From: Rhizobium sp. CG5
GTDB taxonomy: Bacteria > Pseudomonadota > Alphaproteobacteria > Rhizobiales > Rhizobiaceae
Assembly: GCF_023701945.1 (NCBI RefSeq)
Contig: NZ_JABAEF010000011.1
Span: 1 to 64,000 of the forward strand
Reading direction: 5' to 3'
DNA length: 64,000 nucleotides
Each line of letters begins with the position of its first letter. Position 1 is the stretch's first letter. Made by a program: the position numbers and the translations under genes. Below are positions 34,512-42,327 of the stretch, in pieces. The notes under the pieces are model-generated. The model was not told where the DNA came from, ran no database searches, and was given only the letters and a program-made list of their open reading frames with translations.

Positions 34512-35303
34512 ATGGCCTGCGACGAACCCGTGACTGTAGGATTAATCGGCTTCGGCGCACTGGCCCGTCAGGTCGTGGCAGCGCTCGACACACAGCCGAT
34601 CCAATGGGTCGTCCTGCTTCGCGAAGGATCTTCGGCAATGCCGCCGGCCCCAGCCAAGATCGTGACGGCCCTCGACCGGCTGATCGCCGAGCGCCCGCAA
34701 CTGGTCATCGAGGCGGCCGGTCAGTCGAGCGTCGGCGCCTTTGTGCCGACCATCCTGCGGGCCGGCATCCCGGTTGTCGTGGCGTCCGTCGGGGCGCTGG
34801 CCGACGGGGAGACGGCGCGTGCCATTCACGATGCACGAAAGCTGTCCGGAGCTCGGCTTGTCATCCCCTCCGGCGCGATCGGCGGTCTCGATTATCTGGC
34901 GGCTGTGTCAGCGCTTCCCGACGCGAAGATCAGTTACAGACTGAGAAAACCCTTGGCCGCCTGGCAGGACGAACTCGCAGCGCTCGGCTTGTCCGAGACG
35001 ACAGAGCCGGTCATCTTGTTCGAGGGCAGCCCGGCGGAAGCGGCAAAGCTCTACCCCAAGAATACCAATGCCGCCTTTACCGCGGGCATCGTCGCCTATC
35101 CGGCGCAGCTTTCGGTGGCGGTCATTGCCGATCCCAGCCTTGCCTCCAACGTCCATGAGATCGAGGTCAGCAGTGCCGCCGGGCAGGCCCTGTTCCGGTT
35201 CGCCAATGCGCCGTCGCCCGATAACCCCAAGACATCCGCCGTCACCGCCCTCAGTCTGGCCGCCGTGGTACGGGACCTTCTAGAGAAGGGAAGGAAGCCC
35301 TAG
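34512..35303 (+). CDS. Aspartate dehydrogenase-like NAD(P)-dependent enzyme
   Basis: A 263-residue protein of the L-aspartate dehydrogenase family (NadX-like, DUF108). The Rossmann motif is GLIGFGALARQVV. Family motifs IPSGAIGGLD, LFEGSPAEAAKLYPKNTN and DNPKTS near the C terminus are intact. Classical members turn aspartate into iminoaspartate or oxaloacetate. NAD biosynthesis genes are absent, and the gene is locked in a catabolic operon beside a glutamate-mutase-like B12 enzyme. Action on aspartate or a methylated aspartate is therefore a reasonable hypothesis. The stop overlaps the GTG start of the hydrolase gene by one base. Confidence 0.85.
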   Translation: MACDEPVTVGLIGFGALARQVVAALDTQPIQWVVLLREGSSAMPPAPAKIVTALDRLIAERPQLVIEAAGQSSVGAFVPTILRAGIPVVVASVGALADGETARAIHDARKLSGARLVIPSGAIGGLDYLAAVSALPDAKISYRLRKPLAAWQDELAALGLSETTEPVILFEGSPAEAAKLYPKNTNAAFTAGIVAYPAQLSVAVIADPSLASNVHEIEVSSAAGQALFRFANAPSPDNPKTSAVTALSLAAVVRDLLEKGRKP

Positions 35304-36100
35304 TGCCCTATTTCGTCGCCCCCGATGGCTGCCGCATCTATTCCGAGACGTTCGGGGAATGCGGCCCGCGAATACTGCTCATTCCGGGACTGGGCGGCGA
35401 TGGCCGCTTCTGGAGCGGCGTGATCGACGAGCTTCGAGGGGCTTTCCGGCTGACCGTCGTCGATCACCGGGGCGCCGGCCGCAGCGACCGGCCCGACGGG
35501 CCCTATTCCATCGGCCAGATTTCGGCAGACTGCGCCGCGATCGCGGCGCTGCACAGCGACCCCTTTCACGTCGTCGGGCATTCGACCGGCGGCGCGATCA
35601 CCCAGACCCTTGCGCTCGACCATCCGGAGATCGGCCTGAGCTACACGATCAGCAGTTCATGGGCGCGCGCCGACGCACGCTTCCACACGCTGTTTCGCGC
35701 CCGAGCGGACCTTCTGGAGGCAGGCCTTGCTGAGGCCTACCAGCGCCTGACCCATGTCTTCGGTCACGAAGCCGCCTTTCTGGATGAGCATGCGGAACGC
35801 CTGGAGGCTGCCGTCAACGCAGCGCCTGGCGCATTGGCTCCCCTCGCCGTCACGGCCGCACGCGTGCGCATGCTGCTGGACCACGACCGGCTGGATGACC
35901 TCAGACAGATCGATCGTCCCGTTCACGTCATTGCCGCCGACGCCGACATATTGACCCCACCCTATCTCTCTGAGGCCATCGCGGCGGCCGTGCCCGGCTC
36001 CATCATGACCATGCTGACCGGTGCGCACTTCCATCCAAAAGACCGGCCCCGGCAATTCGCCACATCCATCCGCCAGTTCATCGAAACCGTCGCGATATGA
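35303..36100 (+). CDS. Alpha/beta hydrolase (RutD/PcaD-like)
   Basis: A 265-residue alpha/beta hydrolase-fold enzyme. The oxyanion region is IPGLGGDGRFW. The nucleophile elbow GHSTGG contains the catalytic serine. VVDHRGAGRSDRP follows the usual course, and a late His lies in GAHFHPKDRP. It resembles aminoacrylate hydrolases and enol-lactone hydrolases, which cleave esters, enamines or C-C bonds in catabolic routes. The start codon is GTG, fused to the preceding TAG (TAGTG), and the end overlaps the mutase gene by 4 bp. Three consecutive genes are thus coupled. The substrate is unknown. Confidence 0.83.
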   Translation: MPYFVAPDGCRIYSETFGECGPRILLIPGLGGDGRFWSGVIDELRGAFRLTVVDHRGAGRSDRPDGPYSIGQISADCAAIAALHSDPFHVVGHSTGGAITQTLALDHPEIGLSYTISSSWARADARFHTLFRARADLLEAGLAEAYQRLTHVFGHEAAFLDEHAERLEAAVNAAPGALAPLAVTAARVRMLLDHDRLDDLRQIDRPVHVIAADADILTPPYLSEAIAAAVPGSIMTMLTGAHFHPKDRPRQFATSIRQFIETVAI

Positions 36101-37836
36101 CCAAAACTGCCGCCCGCTCCTTGATCGATCCACGGATGACCGCCGGTCGCGGCCTGTTACAGGCCGGCCGCGACATGGCACGCCTCTGGCGCCTCGGGTC
36201 CTGCCTGTTCCTGTCCGAGAAGGGCGTCGGTTCAGAAGCGGAGTGGAAAACACGCTGCGCTGCCGAAGGGCGGGTGATGCAGCACGCCCATATCGGTTTT
36301 CGCGACGTCAACCGGACGATCGAGGCCATCCGGTCCGTCCATGCGGCCTGCGCCAAGTCCGGCTTTGCCGTCGATCGCTTCGGCATCACGCTGGACTGGT
36401 CAATGGGCTATCCGGAAGCCATGCGGGCAAAGGCTTCGCGCGGAACGGGGATCGTGCTGAGCGGCCCGGAGGATTTCGCCCGCATCACCAATGCCGCCCC
36501 GGCCGCCGCCCATTTCGGCGACTTCATGCTCGGCCTTCCAGGAGCGGTCGAAAACACGCGCGCGGCGATTGCCGCAGGTGCGACGGCGATCGGCAATCTC
36601 GGTCAATATTTCACCTTCCGGCTGCCCTACTGGGACGACGACGTCGCGACCACGGAGGCGACCGTCACCGCGCTCGGCCTGATTGCCGCGCAGGACGAGA
36701 CGATCCTCGTGCATTCCAATCTCGACGACGGCTTTGCCGGCCTGTTCATCGACATGGCCTGCGCGCTCGGCATGGTGGTCATCGAGAAATACATCGTCGA
36801 AGACCTGATCGGTGCCCGCGTCTCCCATTGTTATGGCCACCATTTCAGCGACCCGCTGTCGCGCGCTGCCTTCCATGCCGGCCTCGTTCAGATCAATGAC
36901 ACGCCCGGCACGATGATCTTCGGCAATACGGTGGCCTATCAGTCGACCCCGGCCGGAAATTACGCCAGCCTTTCGAGCTATCTGACGGCAGATATCCTGG
37001 CGCTGGGGCGATGGCCTTCGGGCCATGCCGTCAACCCCGTGCCGGTCACCGAAAACCAGCGCATTCCGGATGTCGACGAGATCATCGACGCCCAGACCTT
37101 CGCCCATCGCCTTGCCTACCATGCTCCCTTCTACGGGCCGATCCTGGACTGGCCAAAGATCGAGGCGATGGCGGATAGGCTTGTCGAAGGGGGCCGCCGT
37201 TTTGCGGCAGCGGTGCTGGCTGGGCTTGCGGATCGCGATGTCGACACGGATGACCCCGCCGCGCTGATGCTGGCGATCCGCCGAATGGGGCCGAAACGCA
37301 TGGAAGCGCTGTTCGGACCGGGCGCCGAGACGCCGCGCGGACGGCAGCCGCTCATCCATGCCGAGTGGGCGCGCGAACTCAATCACAAGGCTGCCGACTG
37401 GGTCGGACGCCAGGCCCCCCTGGATGCGCCCAGAAGGCCGCTGGTTTGTATCGGCACGACAGATGTCCATGAGCACGGCAAATATCTGGTCGAACAAGCC
37501 CTGGAGGGACTGGGCGCCGCCATCGTTGATGCCGGCGTCGCCGTCGATCCGGAGACCCTGGTGCGGTGTGCCATGGATGCGGGCGCGGACGTCATCGCCA
37601 TCAGCACCTATAACGGCGTGGCGCTGTCCTATGCCAAGGCCGTCAAGGCGGTCATGGCGTCTCACGGCCTCGACCTGCCAATCCTGGTGGGCGGCCGCCT
37701 GAACGAAATACCGACGGATTCCAATTCCGGTCTGCCGGTCGATGTCAGGTCCGATCTCGCGGCCGCGGGGTGTTTTCCCTGTGCAGACCTGGACGAGATG
37801 CTGGCCGCCCTGCGCACCACCCTCCCGTCCGCCTGA
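36097..37836 (+). CDS. Single-chain coenzyme-B12-dependent carbon-skeleton mutase (glutamate/methyleneglutarate mutase type)
   Basis: A 579-residue protein. Residues about 1-430 form a TIM-barrel resembling the glutamate mutase E subunit, with GITLDWSMGYPEAMRAK (96-112), GNLGQYFTFRLP and HCYGHHFSDP. Residues about 447-579 form a cobalamin-binding domain with the base-off DVHEHG motif (Asp456-x-His458-x-x-Gly461), ISTYNG (502-507) and LVGGRLN (530-536). In methylaspartate mutase the two parts are separate subunits. A fused chain recalls 2-methyleneglutarate mutase of anaerobic nicotinate fermenters. Here it is in an apparently aerobic catabolic operon with an aspartate-dehydrogenase-like enzyme and a C=C flavoenzyme. 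The substrate is unknown. Confidence 0.8.
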   Translation: MTKTAARSLIDPRMTAGRGLLQAGRDMARLWRLGSCLFLSEKGVGSEAEWKTRCAAEGRVMQHAHIGFRDVNRTIEAIRSVHAACAKSGFAVDRFGITLDWSMGYPEAMRAKASRGTGIVLSGPEDFARITNAAPAAAHFGDFMLGLPGAVENTRAAIAAGATAIGNLGQYFTFRLPYWDDDVATTEATVTALGLIAAQDETILVHSNLDDGFAGLFIDMACALGMVVIEKYIVEDLIGARVSHCYGHHFSDPLSRAAFHAGLVQINDTPGTMIFGNTVAYQSTPAGNYASLSSYLTADILALGRWPSGHAVNPVPVTENQRIPDVDEIIDAQTFAHRLAYHAPFYGPILDWPKIEAMADRLVEGGRRFAAAVLAGLADRDVDTDDPAALMLAIRRMGPKRMEALFGPGAETPRGRQPLIHAEWARELNHKAADWVGRQAPLDAPRRPLVCIGTTDVHEHGKYLVEQALEGLGAAIVDAGVAVDPETLVRCAMDAGADVIAISTYNGVALSYAKAVKAVMASHGLDLPILVGGRLNEIPTDSNSGLPVDVRSDLAAAGCFPCADLDEMLAALRTTLPSA

Positions 37837-37840
37837 CGGC

Positions 37841-38581
37841 CTACCAGGCGGTCATTCCGCCATCCACGGTGAGAATGGACCCCGTTGCGAAGGAGGAGTC
37901 GTCGCTGGCCAGCCACAGGATCGCCTGGGCGATTTCGCTCGGCTGCGCCACCCGGTTCATCGGCGCGCGCGCATTCAAGGCCGCAACGAAGCCCTCCGGA
38001 TCGTCATGGGTCTCCAGGATCTTGTCGAAATAGCTCGACCATGTGGTTCCGGGTGCCACCGCGTTGACGCGTATTTTCTGGGCGGCGTGGTCGAGCGCCA
38101 TCGAGCGCGTCAATGCGGCGACGGCGCCCTTCGACGCGACATAGGCCGCCCGGTCGGCGAGCCCGACATTGGCGACATTGGAGGCCGTGTTGACGATGGC
38201 TCCGCCGCCCGCCATCAGCGGGATGACATGTTTCGAGCAAAGGAACACGCCTTTGACGTTGACGGCCATCAGGGCATCCCAATCCGAAGCCTCCGTTGTC
38301 AGCACGGAACCCCGGATGCCGTAACCGGCATTGTTGACGAGAATGTCGACGCGCCGGAACAGGCCGGCTGCGCATTGCGCCATCAACCGCACCGCGTCCT
38401 CGTCGGACACGTCGGTCGCGATCGCCGTGCCGCCTATGGCCGCGGCCACCCGTTCGGCGGCCGCTCCATCGCGATCGACGACGAGAACCCTCGCACCTTC
38501 GCGCCCGAACAGCTCCGCCGTTGCGGCTCCGATGCCGGCACCAGCGCCCGTCACGATGGCCGTCTTCCCCTGCAAACGCAT
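37841..38581 (-). CDS. SDR family oxidoreductase
   Basis: A 246-residue classical short-chain dehydrogenase. It has TGAGAGIGAATAELFG at the cofactor site, NNAGYG, and a Ser...YVASK catalytic arrangement (NTASNVANVGLADRAAYVASK). The acidic DRD after beta-2 suggests NAD. It is convergent with the mutase gene (4 bp apart) and divergent from the E1 alpha gene, with an operator palindrome between them, so it is probably co-regulated. It would oxidise or reduce an alcohol or ketone intermediate of the pathway. Confidence 0.87.
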   Translation of the reverse strand: MRLQGKTAIVTGAGAGIGAATAELFGREGARVLVVDRDGAAAERVAAAIGGTAIATDVSDEDAVRLMAQCAAGLFRRVDILVNNAGYGIRGSVLTTEASDWDALMAVNVKGVFLCSKHVIPLMAGGGAIVNTASNVANVGLADRAAYVASKGAVAALTRSMALDHAAQKIRVNAVAPGTTWSSYFDKILETHDDPEGFVAALNARAPMNRVAQPSEIAQAILWLASDDSSFATGSILTVDGGMTAW

Positions 38582-38629
38582 TATCCACGCTCCTTTTCAG
38601 ATTGTCCGGACTCTATTTTGCAGAAAGGC

Positions 38630-38657
38630 TTGCAAAGTGTCGACACTTTTGTATTAA
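38630..38657 (+). promoter_or_regulatory. Perfect 16-bp AAAGTGTCGACACTTT palindrome in the E1 promoter
   Basis: The palindrome at 38634-38649 lies between TTGCAA (38630-38635) and TATTAA (38652-38657), a 16-bp-spaced promoter-like pair reading towards E1 alpha. A repressor bound here would block polymerase. It also sits 53 bp before the divergent SDR gene and may control both. Confidence 0.72.
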
Positions 38658-38685
38658 ATTTCTGAACGCATTTGGAGGCCACTCT

Positions 38686-39657
38686 GTGAAGAACACGCCC
38701 TCGACGGAAGACCACCTCGAAATCTATCGGAAGATGTTGCTGGTGCGGCATCTGGAAGAGGGCCTAGGTGCCCTTCACAAGGAAGGCCGAACCCGCGGTC
38801 CCATTCACCGCTGCGACGGCCAGGAGGCGGTCGGCGTTGCGGCCACTGCCATGCTGGAAACGGACGACAAGGTAGCAACGACCCATCGCGGCCATGCCGT
38901 CTATATCGGCAAGGGCATGGAAATGCGGCCTGTTATCGCCGAGATCTTCGGGCGCCAGACCGGCGCCTGCGGCGGGCGGGCCGGCCACATGCTGATCGCG
39001 GACGCCAGCAAGGGCGTGGTCGGCGGGAATGCGATTGTCGGGGCCGGCATTCCGGCGGCGACCGGCATGGCGCTGTCGATGCAGATCATGGGTCGGAAGA
39101 ATGTCGCCATGTGCATCTTCGGCGACGGAGCGGCCCAGACCGGCATCTGCCACGAAGCGATGAACATGGCCGCGCTGTGGAAGCTCCCGGTCGTTTTCGT
39201 TCTCGAGCACAACCAGTTCGGTCTGACGGTGCACTCGGATGTCCAATCGTCCGTCAAGGACATTTCGGTGCGCGCCGCCGGCTATGGCATGCCGTCCGAG
39301 ATTGTCGACGGCAACGATGCGATTACCGTTTATCGCGCCGTCTCCGGCATGGTCGACCGCGCCCGGCGCGGCGAAGGTCCTGGAATGATCGAGTGCAAGA
39401 CCTATCGCCTGGAAGGGTTTTCCACCTCCGACATGGGCGGCTACCAGGCGCCCGAGGACATTGCCGCCTGGAAAGAACGCGACCCGCTGGCGGTGTCGAG
39501 ACAAGCGCTTCTTGCCGAGGTAGGCGAAGCGAAACTCGCCGAGATCGAGGCAGAGGCGAAGGCTGAGGTCGATGCGGCTTTCGAAGCCGCGTTGTCGGAT
39601 CCCATGCCGCAATTTGCCATTGACGAAGCATGCAACCCCTATAGCGAGGCATACTGA
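38686..39657 (+). CDS. 2-oxoacid/acetoin dehydrogenase E1 alpha-like subunit
   Basis: A 323-residue thiamine-diphosphate-dependent E1 alpha. The TPP motif runs from GDGAAQTGICHEAMNMAALW to FVLEHN, with THRGHAVYIGKG upstream. It resembles AcoA of acetoin dehydrogenase and PDH E1 alpha. GTG at 38686 is chosen because GGAGG at 38674-38678 is correctly spaced; an upstream open frame crosses the operator and is not credible. It is followed one base later by E1 beta. With the lipoyl-hydrolase protein it should cleave a 2-oxoacid or a vicinal ketol and pass the acyl group to lipoate. Confidence 0.88.
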   Translation: MKNTPSTEDHLEIYRKMLLVRHLEEGLGALHKEGRTRGPIHRCDGQEAVGVAATAMLETDDKVATTHRGHAVYIGKGMEMRPVIAEIFGRQTGACGGRAGHMLIADASKGVVGGNAIVGAGIPAATGMALSMQIMGRKNVAMCIFGDGAAQTGICHEAMNMAALWKLPVVFVLEHNQFGLTVHSDVQSSVKDISVRAAGYGMPSEIVDGNDAITVYRAVSGMVDRARRGEGPGMIECKTYRLEGFSTSDMGGYQAPEDIAAWKERDPLAVSRQALLAEVGEAKLAEIEAEAKAEVDAAFEAALSDPMPQFAIDEACNPYSEAY

Positions 39658-39658
39658 T

Positions 39659-40633
39659 ATGGCCCTCATGCGATATGCCGAAGCCTTGAATGCCGCGTTG
39701 CGCGAAGAAATGGCCGCAGACCCCTCCGTCTTCCTGTTCGGCGAGGACATCGGTCGCTACGGTGGCGTCTTCAAGGTGACCAAGGGGCTGATGGAGGAGT
39801 TCGGCGAGAGCCGGGTGCGCGACACGCCGATTTCCGAACAGGCGATGACGGCGATGGCGGTCACCGCCGCCATGACCGGCACGCGGCCGGTGCTGGAAAT
39901 CATGTATGCCGACTTCATACCGCTGACGCTCGATGCGCTGGTCAACCAGGCGTCCATCTACAATTACATCTGGGATGGACAGGTCAAGATGCCCTTCGTT
40001 CTGAGAACCCAGGGCGGCGGCGGCGCGGGTGCCGGCGCCCAGCATTCCAAGGCTCTCGATTCCATGCTGGCGCATATCCCCGGCATCAAGGTCGTCGCGC
40101 CCTCCACACCCGCCGACGCCAAGGGCATGCTGAAGGCCGCGATCCGCGACGACCAGCCGGTTGTCTTCCTGGAGCACAAGCTGCTCTACAATGTCCGCGG
40201 CGAGGTGCCGGATGGCGATATCATCGTTCCGCTTGGCAAGGCGGCGACCATGCGGGAAGGATCGGATGTGTCGATCTTCGCCACATCGAAAATGGTGGTT
40301 GAGTCCGTCAAGGCTGCGGACCTGCTGGCGGCAGACGGGATTTCGGCCGAGGTGATCGACCTGCGCTCGCTGCGCCCGCTCGACGTCAACGCCATCGTCC
40401 GCTCGATCGCCAAGACCCACCATGCCGTGGTGGTCAATGAGGGCTGGCGCTTCTGCGGCTATGCAGCAGAGCTATCCGCCACGATCATGGATCACGCCTT
40501 CGATGAACTCGATGCCCCGGTCGCTCGTGTGACCCTGCCCGACATGCCGATCCCCTATTCCGAGCCCTTGGAAACGGCCATGCTGCCCAACGCCGACAAG
40601 ATCCGCGCCGCTGTCCTTGCGACACTGAAGTGA
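39659..40633 (+). CDS. 2-oxoacid/acetoin dehydrogenase E1 beta-like subunit
   Basis: A 324-residue transketolase-type beta subunit. Typical blocks are YAEALNAALREEMAADPSVFLFGEDIG, GVFKVTKGL, RVRDTPISEQ and GWRFCGYAAE near the C terminus. The catalytic Glu in the EDIG block region and the TPP pyrimidine-side residues look preserved. It pairs with the preceding E1 alpha (one-base gap) in an alpha2beta2 enzyme like AcoB or PdhB. It is followed 10 bp later by the lipoyl-hydrolase gene. Confidence 0.9.
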   Translation: MALMRYAEALNAALREEMAADPSVFLFGEDIGRYGGVFKVTKGLMEEFGESRVRDTPISEQAMTAMAVTAAMTGTRPVLEIMYADFIPLTLDALVNQASIYNYIWDGQVKMPFVLRTQGGGGAGAGAQHSKALDSMLAHIPGIKVVAPSTPADAKGMLKAAIRDDQPVVFLEHKLLYNVRGEVPDGDIIVPLGKAATMREGSDVSIFATSKMVVESVKAADLLAADGISAEVIDLRSLRPLDVNAIVRSIAKTHHAVVVNEGWRFCGYAAELSATIMDHAFDELDAPVARVTLPDMPIPYSEPLETAMLPNADKIRAAVLATLK

Positions 40634-40643
40634 GGGATAGCCA

Positions 40644-41942
40644 ATGACACCGCATCCCATCAGTATCGAAAGTGCCGGCGGCGAGTACATGGAATCCGTC
40701 CTGGTGATGGCCTGGTCGGCCAAGGTTGGCGACAAGGTCAAGGCTGGCGACCTGCTGGTGACCGTCGAAACGGCCAAGGCCGCCACGGAAATCGAAGCGG
40801 ACCGCGACGGCTGGCTGGCAGACATCCACTACCACGAGGGGCAAGAGGCGCCGCTCGGTGCGGTACTGGGAACGATTTCCGACACCGAGCCTCAGGCACA
40901 TACCGACACGAACAGCACTCAGACGACGCCCGAGCCGGTCGAGACAGCTTTGCCGGAAGCTCAAAACCCGAAGACAGACGCCCCCTCCCCGACAAGCGGC
41001 GGGCGGATTATCGCAAGCCCGCTCGCCCGACGCCTGGCCAAGCAATCCGGGCTCGACCTCTCTTCCATAGCCGGGTCCGGCCCCAACGGTCGGATCAAAC
41101 AGCGGGACATTCTGAAGGCAATCGACCAAACAAAGGCTGTGGCGACCGCGCCGTCCGTCCAGCGGATCTCAGAGGCGGTCCCGGTGGCAGCGCCGCCGGT
41201 CGTCGTCAGGCAGAGCCTGCCCATCGTGTTCCTGCACGGCTTCGGCGCCGACCGGTCTGCATGGCGACAGGTTTTGCCGCTCCTCGGCAACAACATCCGC
41301 GCGGTTGCCATCGACCTGCCGGGTCATGGCTCGAACGCCGAGCAAGGCGCCGAAAGCGTCGAGGATCTGGCCGCTTTCGTGTCCGACGTGATGGAAGCCC
41401 AAGGCATAGAGCAGGCGCATGTCGTCGGCCATTCGTTGGGCGGGGCAACCGCACTCGGCCTGACCTCTGTCGGTCGGGTTGCCGTTCGATCGCTGACCCT
41501 GCTGGCGCCGGGCGGCCTCGGCCCGGAAATCGCCGGCGGTTTCATCGGTGGGCTCACCCAATCGACCACCGCCGCCGCCCTGGAACGCTGGCTGACCTTC
41601 ATGCTGGCGGAAGCCACGACCCTTCCGTGCGGCTATGCCAATGCCGCTCTGCGGCAGATGGAGAAAATCGGCAACCGGGCAGCCCTCGAAACGCTCGCCG
41701 GCCATCTGTTTTCGGGCGACACCCAGCTCTTCGACGGGCTGCCTGCACTCTCCCGGCTCGATGTGCCGACCCGGATCATCTGGGGCCAGTCCGACCGGGT
41801 CATCCCCAGCCGCCATGCCTTGCGGGCGCCGGGCTTTGCAGCGGTCCATCTTCTGCCGGGAGTCGGGCATGTGGCGCATATGGAGGCCCCTGCTCTGACC
41901 GCCCGGCTGATCATGGAGACGGTCAAAAGCGCGGACGCATAA
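40644..41942 (+). CDS. AcoC-like fusion: lipoyl domain, E3-binding domain and alpha/beta hydrolase
   Basis: A 432-residue three-part protein. Residues 1-80 are a biotinyl/lipoyl domain with lipoyl-lysine Lys45 in VETAKAATE. Residues about 122-160 are a peripheral subunit/E3-binding domain (ASPLARRLAKQSGLDLSSI...GPNGRIKQRDIL). Residues about 192-432 are an alpha/beta hydrolase with GHSLGG (nucleophile Ser264) and a late catalytic His in GVGHVAHME. The catalytic chloramphenicol-acetyltransferase-like E2 domain is absent, as in AcoC of acetoin cleavage. The hydrolase part may therefore release or transfer the acyl group. No E3 (dihydrolipoyl dehydrogenase) gene is nearby. Confidence 0.88.
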   Translation: MTPHPISIESAGGEYMESVLVMAWSAKVGDKVKAGDLLVTVETAKAATEIEADRDGWLADIHYHEGQEAPLGAVLGTISDTEPQAHTDTNSTQTTPEPVETALPEAQNPKTDAPSPTSGGRIIASPLARRLAKQSGLDLSSIAGSGPNGRIKQRDILKAIDQTKAVATAPSVQRISEAVPVAAPPVVVRQSLPIVFLHGFGADRSAWRQVLPLLGNNIRAVAIDLPGHGSNAEQGAESVEDLAAFVSDVMEAQGIEQAHVVGHSLGGATALGLTSVGRVAVRSLTLLAPGGLGPEIAGGFIGGLTQSTTAAALERWLTFMLAEATTLPCGYANAALRQMEKIGNRAALETLAGHLFSGDTQLFDGLPALSRLDVPTRIIWGQSDRVIPSRHALRAPGFAAVHLLPGVGHVAHMEAPALTARLIMETVKSADA

Positions 41943-42002
41943 ATCCAGCCGACCGGCCATACGCACGGCCGGCCATCACGAGCAGACATCAAGGAGCACA
42001 GA

Positions 42003-42326
42003 ATGATATTCGACCATCGCACCTATACGGCCAAGCCGAACATGCTGCCGAGCTTCTTGAAGCTCTACGAGGATATGGGCCTGCCGATGCAGCGCCATTA
42101 TCTCGGAGAACCCTTCGGCTTCTTCCAGACCCATATCGGCGACCTGTCGCGCACCGTGCATCTCTGGAAATATGACAGCCTTGCCGATCGCGAAGCCCGC
42201 CGCGACCAGATGGAAGCCGATCCCGAATGGCAGGCCTATCGCCGTAAAGTGATCGAAACGGACTACCTGGCCGATATGCGCAACCAGATCCTGAAGCCCG
42301 TCTCCTTCTTCGTTCCCGGAAAGTAA
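42003..42326 (+). CDS. NIPSNAP family protein
   Basis: A 107-residue single NIPSNAP (ferredoxin-like, dimeric alpha-beta barrel) domain, with FDHRTYTAKPNMLPSFLKLYED at the start and the hallmark VHLWKYDSLADREARRDQM in the middle. Small bacterial NIPSNAP proteins are often found in catabolic operons. Their role is unclear; monooxygenase-like or accessory functions have been suggested for the fold. It lies 2 bp before the DUF3830-like gene. Confidence 0.87.
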   Translation: MIFDHRTYTAKPNMLPSFLKLYEDMGLPMQRHYLGEPFGFFQTHIGDLSRTVHLWKYDSLADREARRDQMEADPEWQAYRRKVIETDYLADMRNQILKPVSFFVPGK

Positions 42327-42327
42327 T

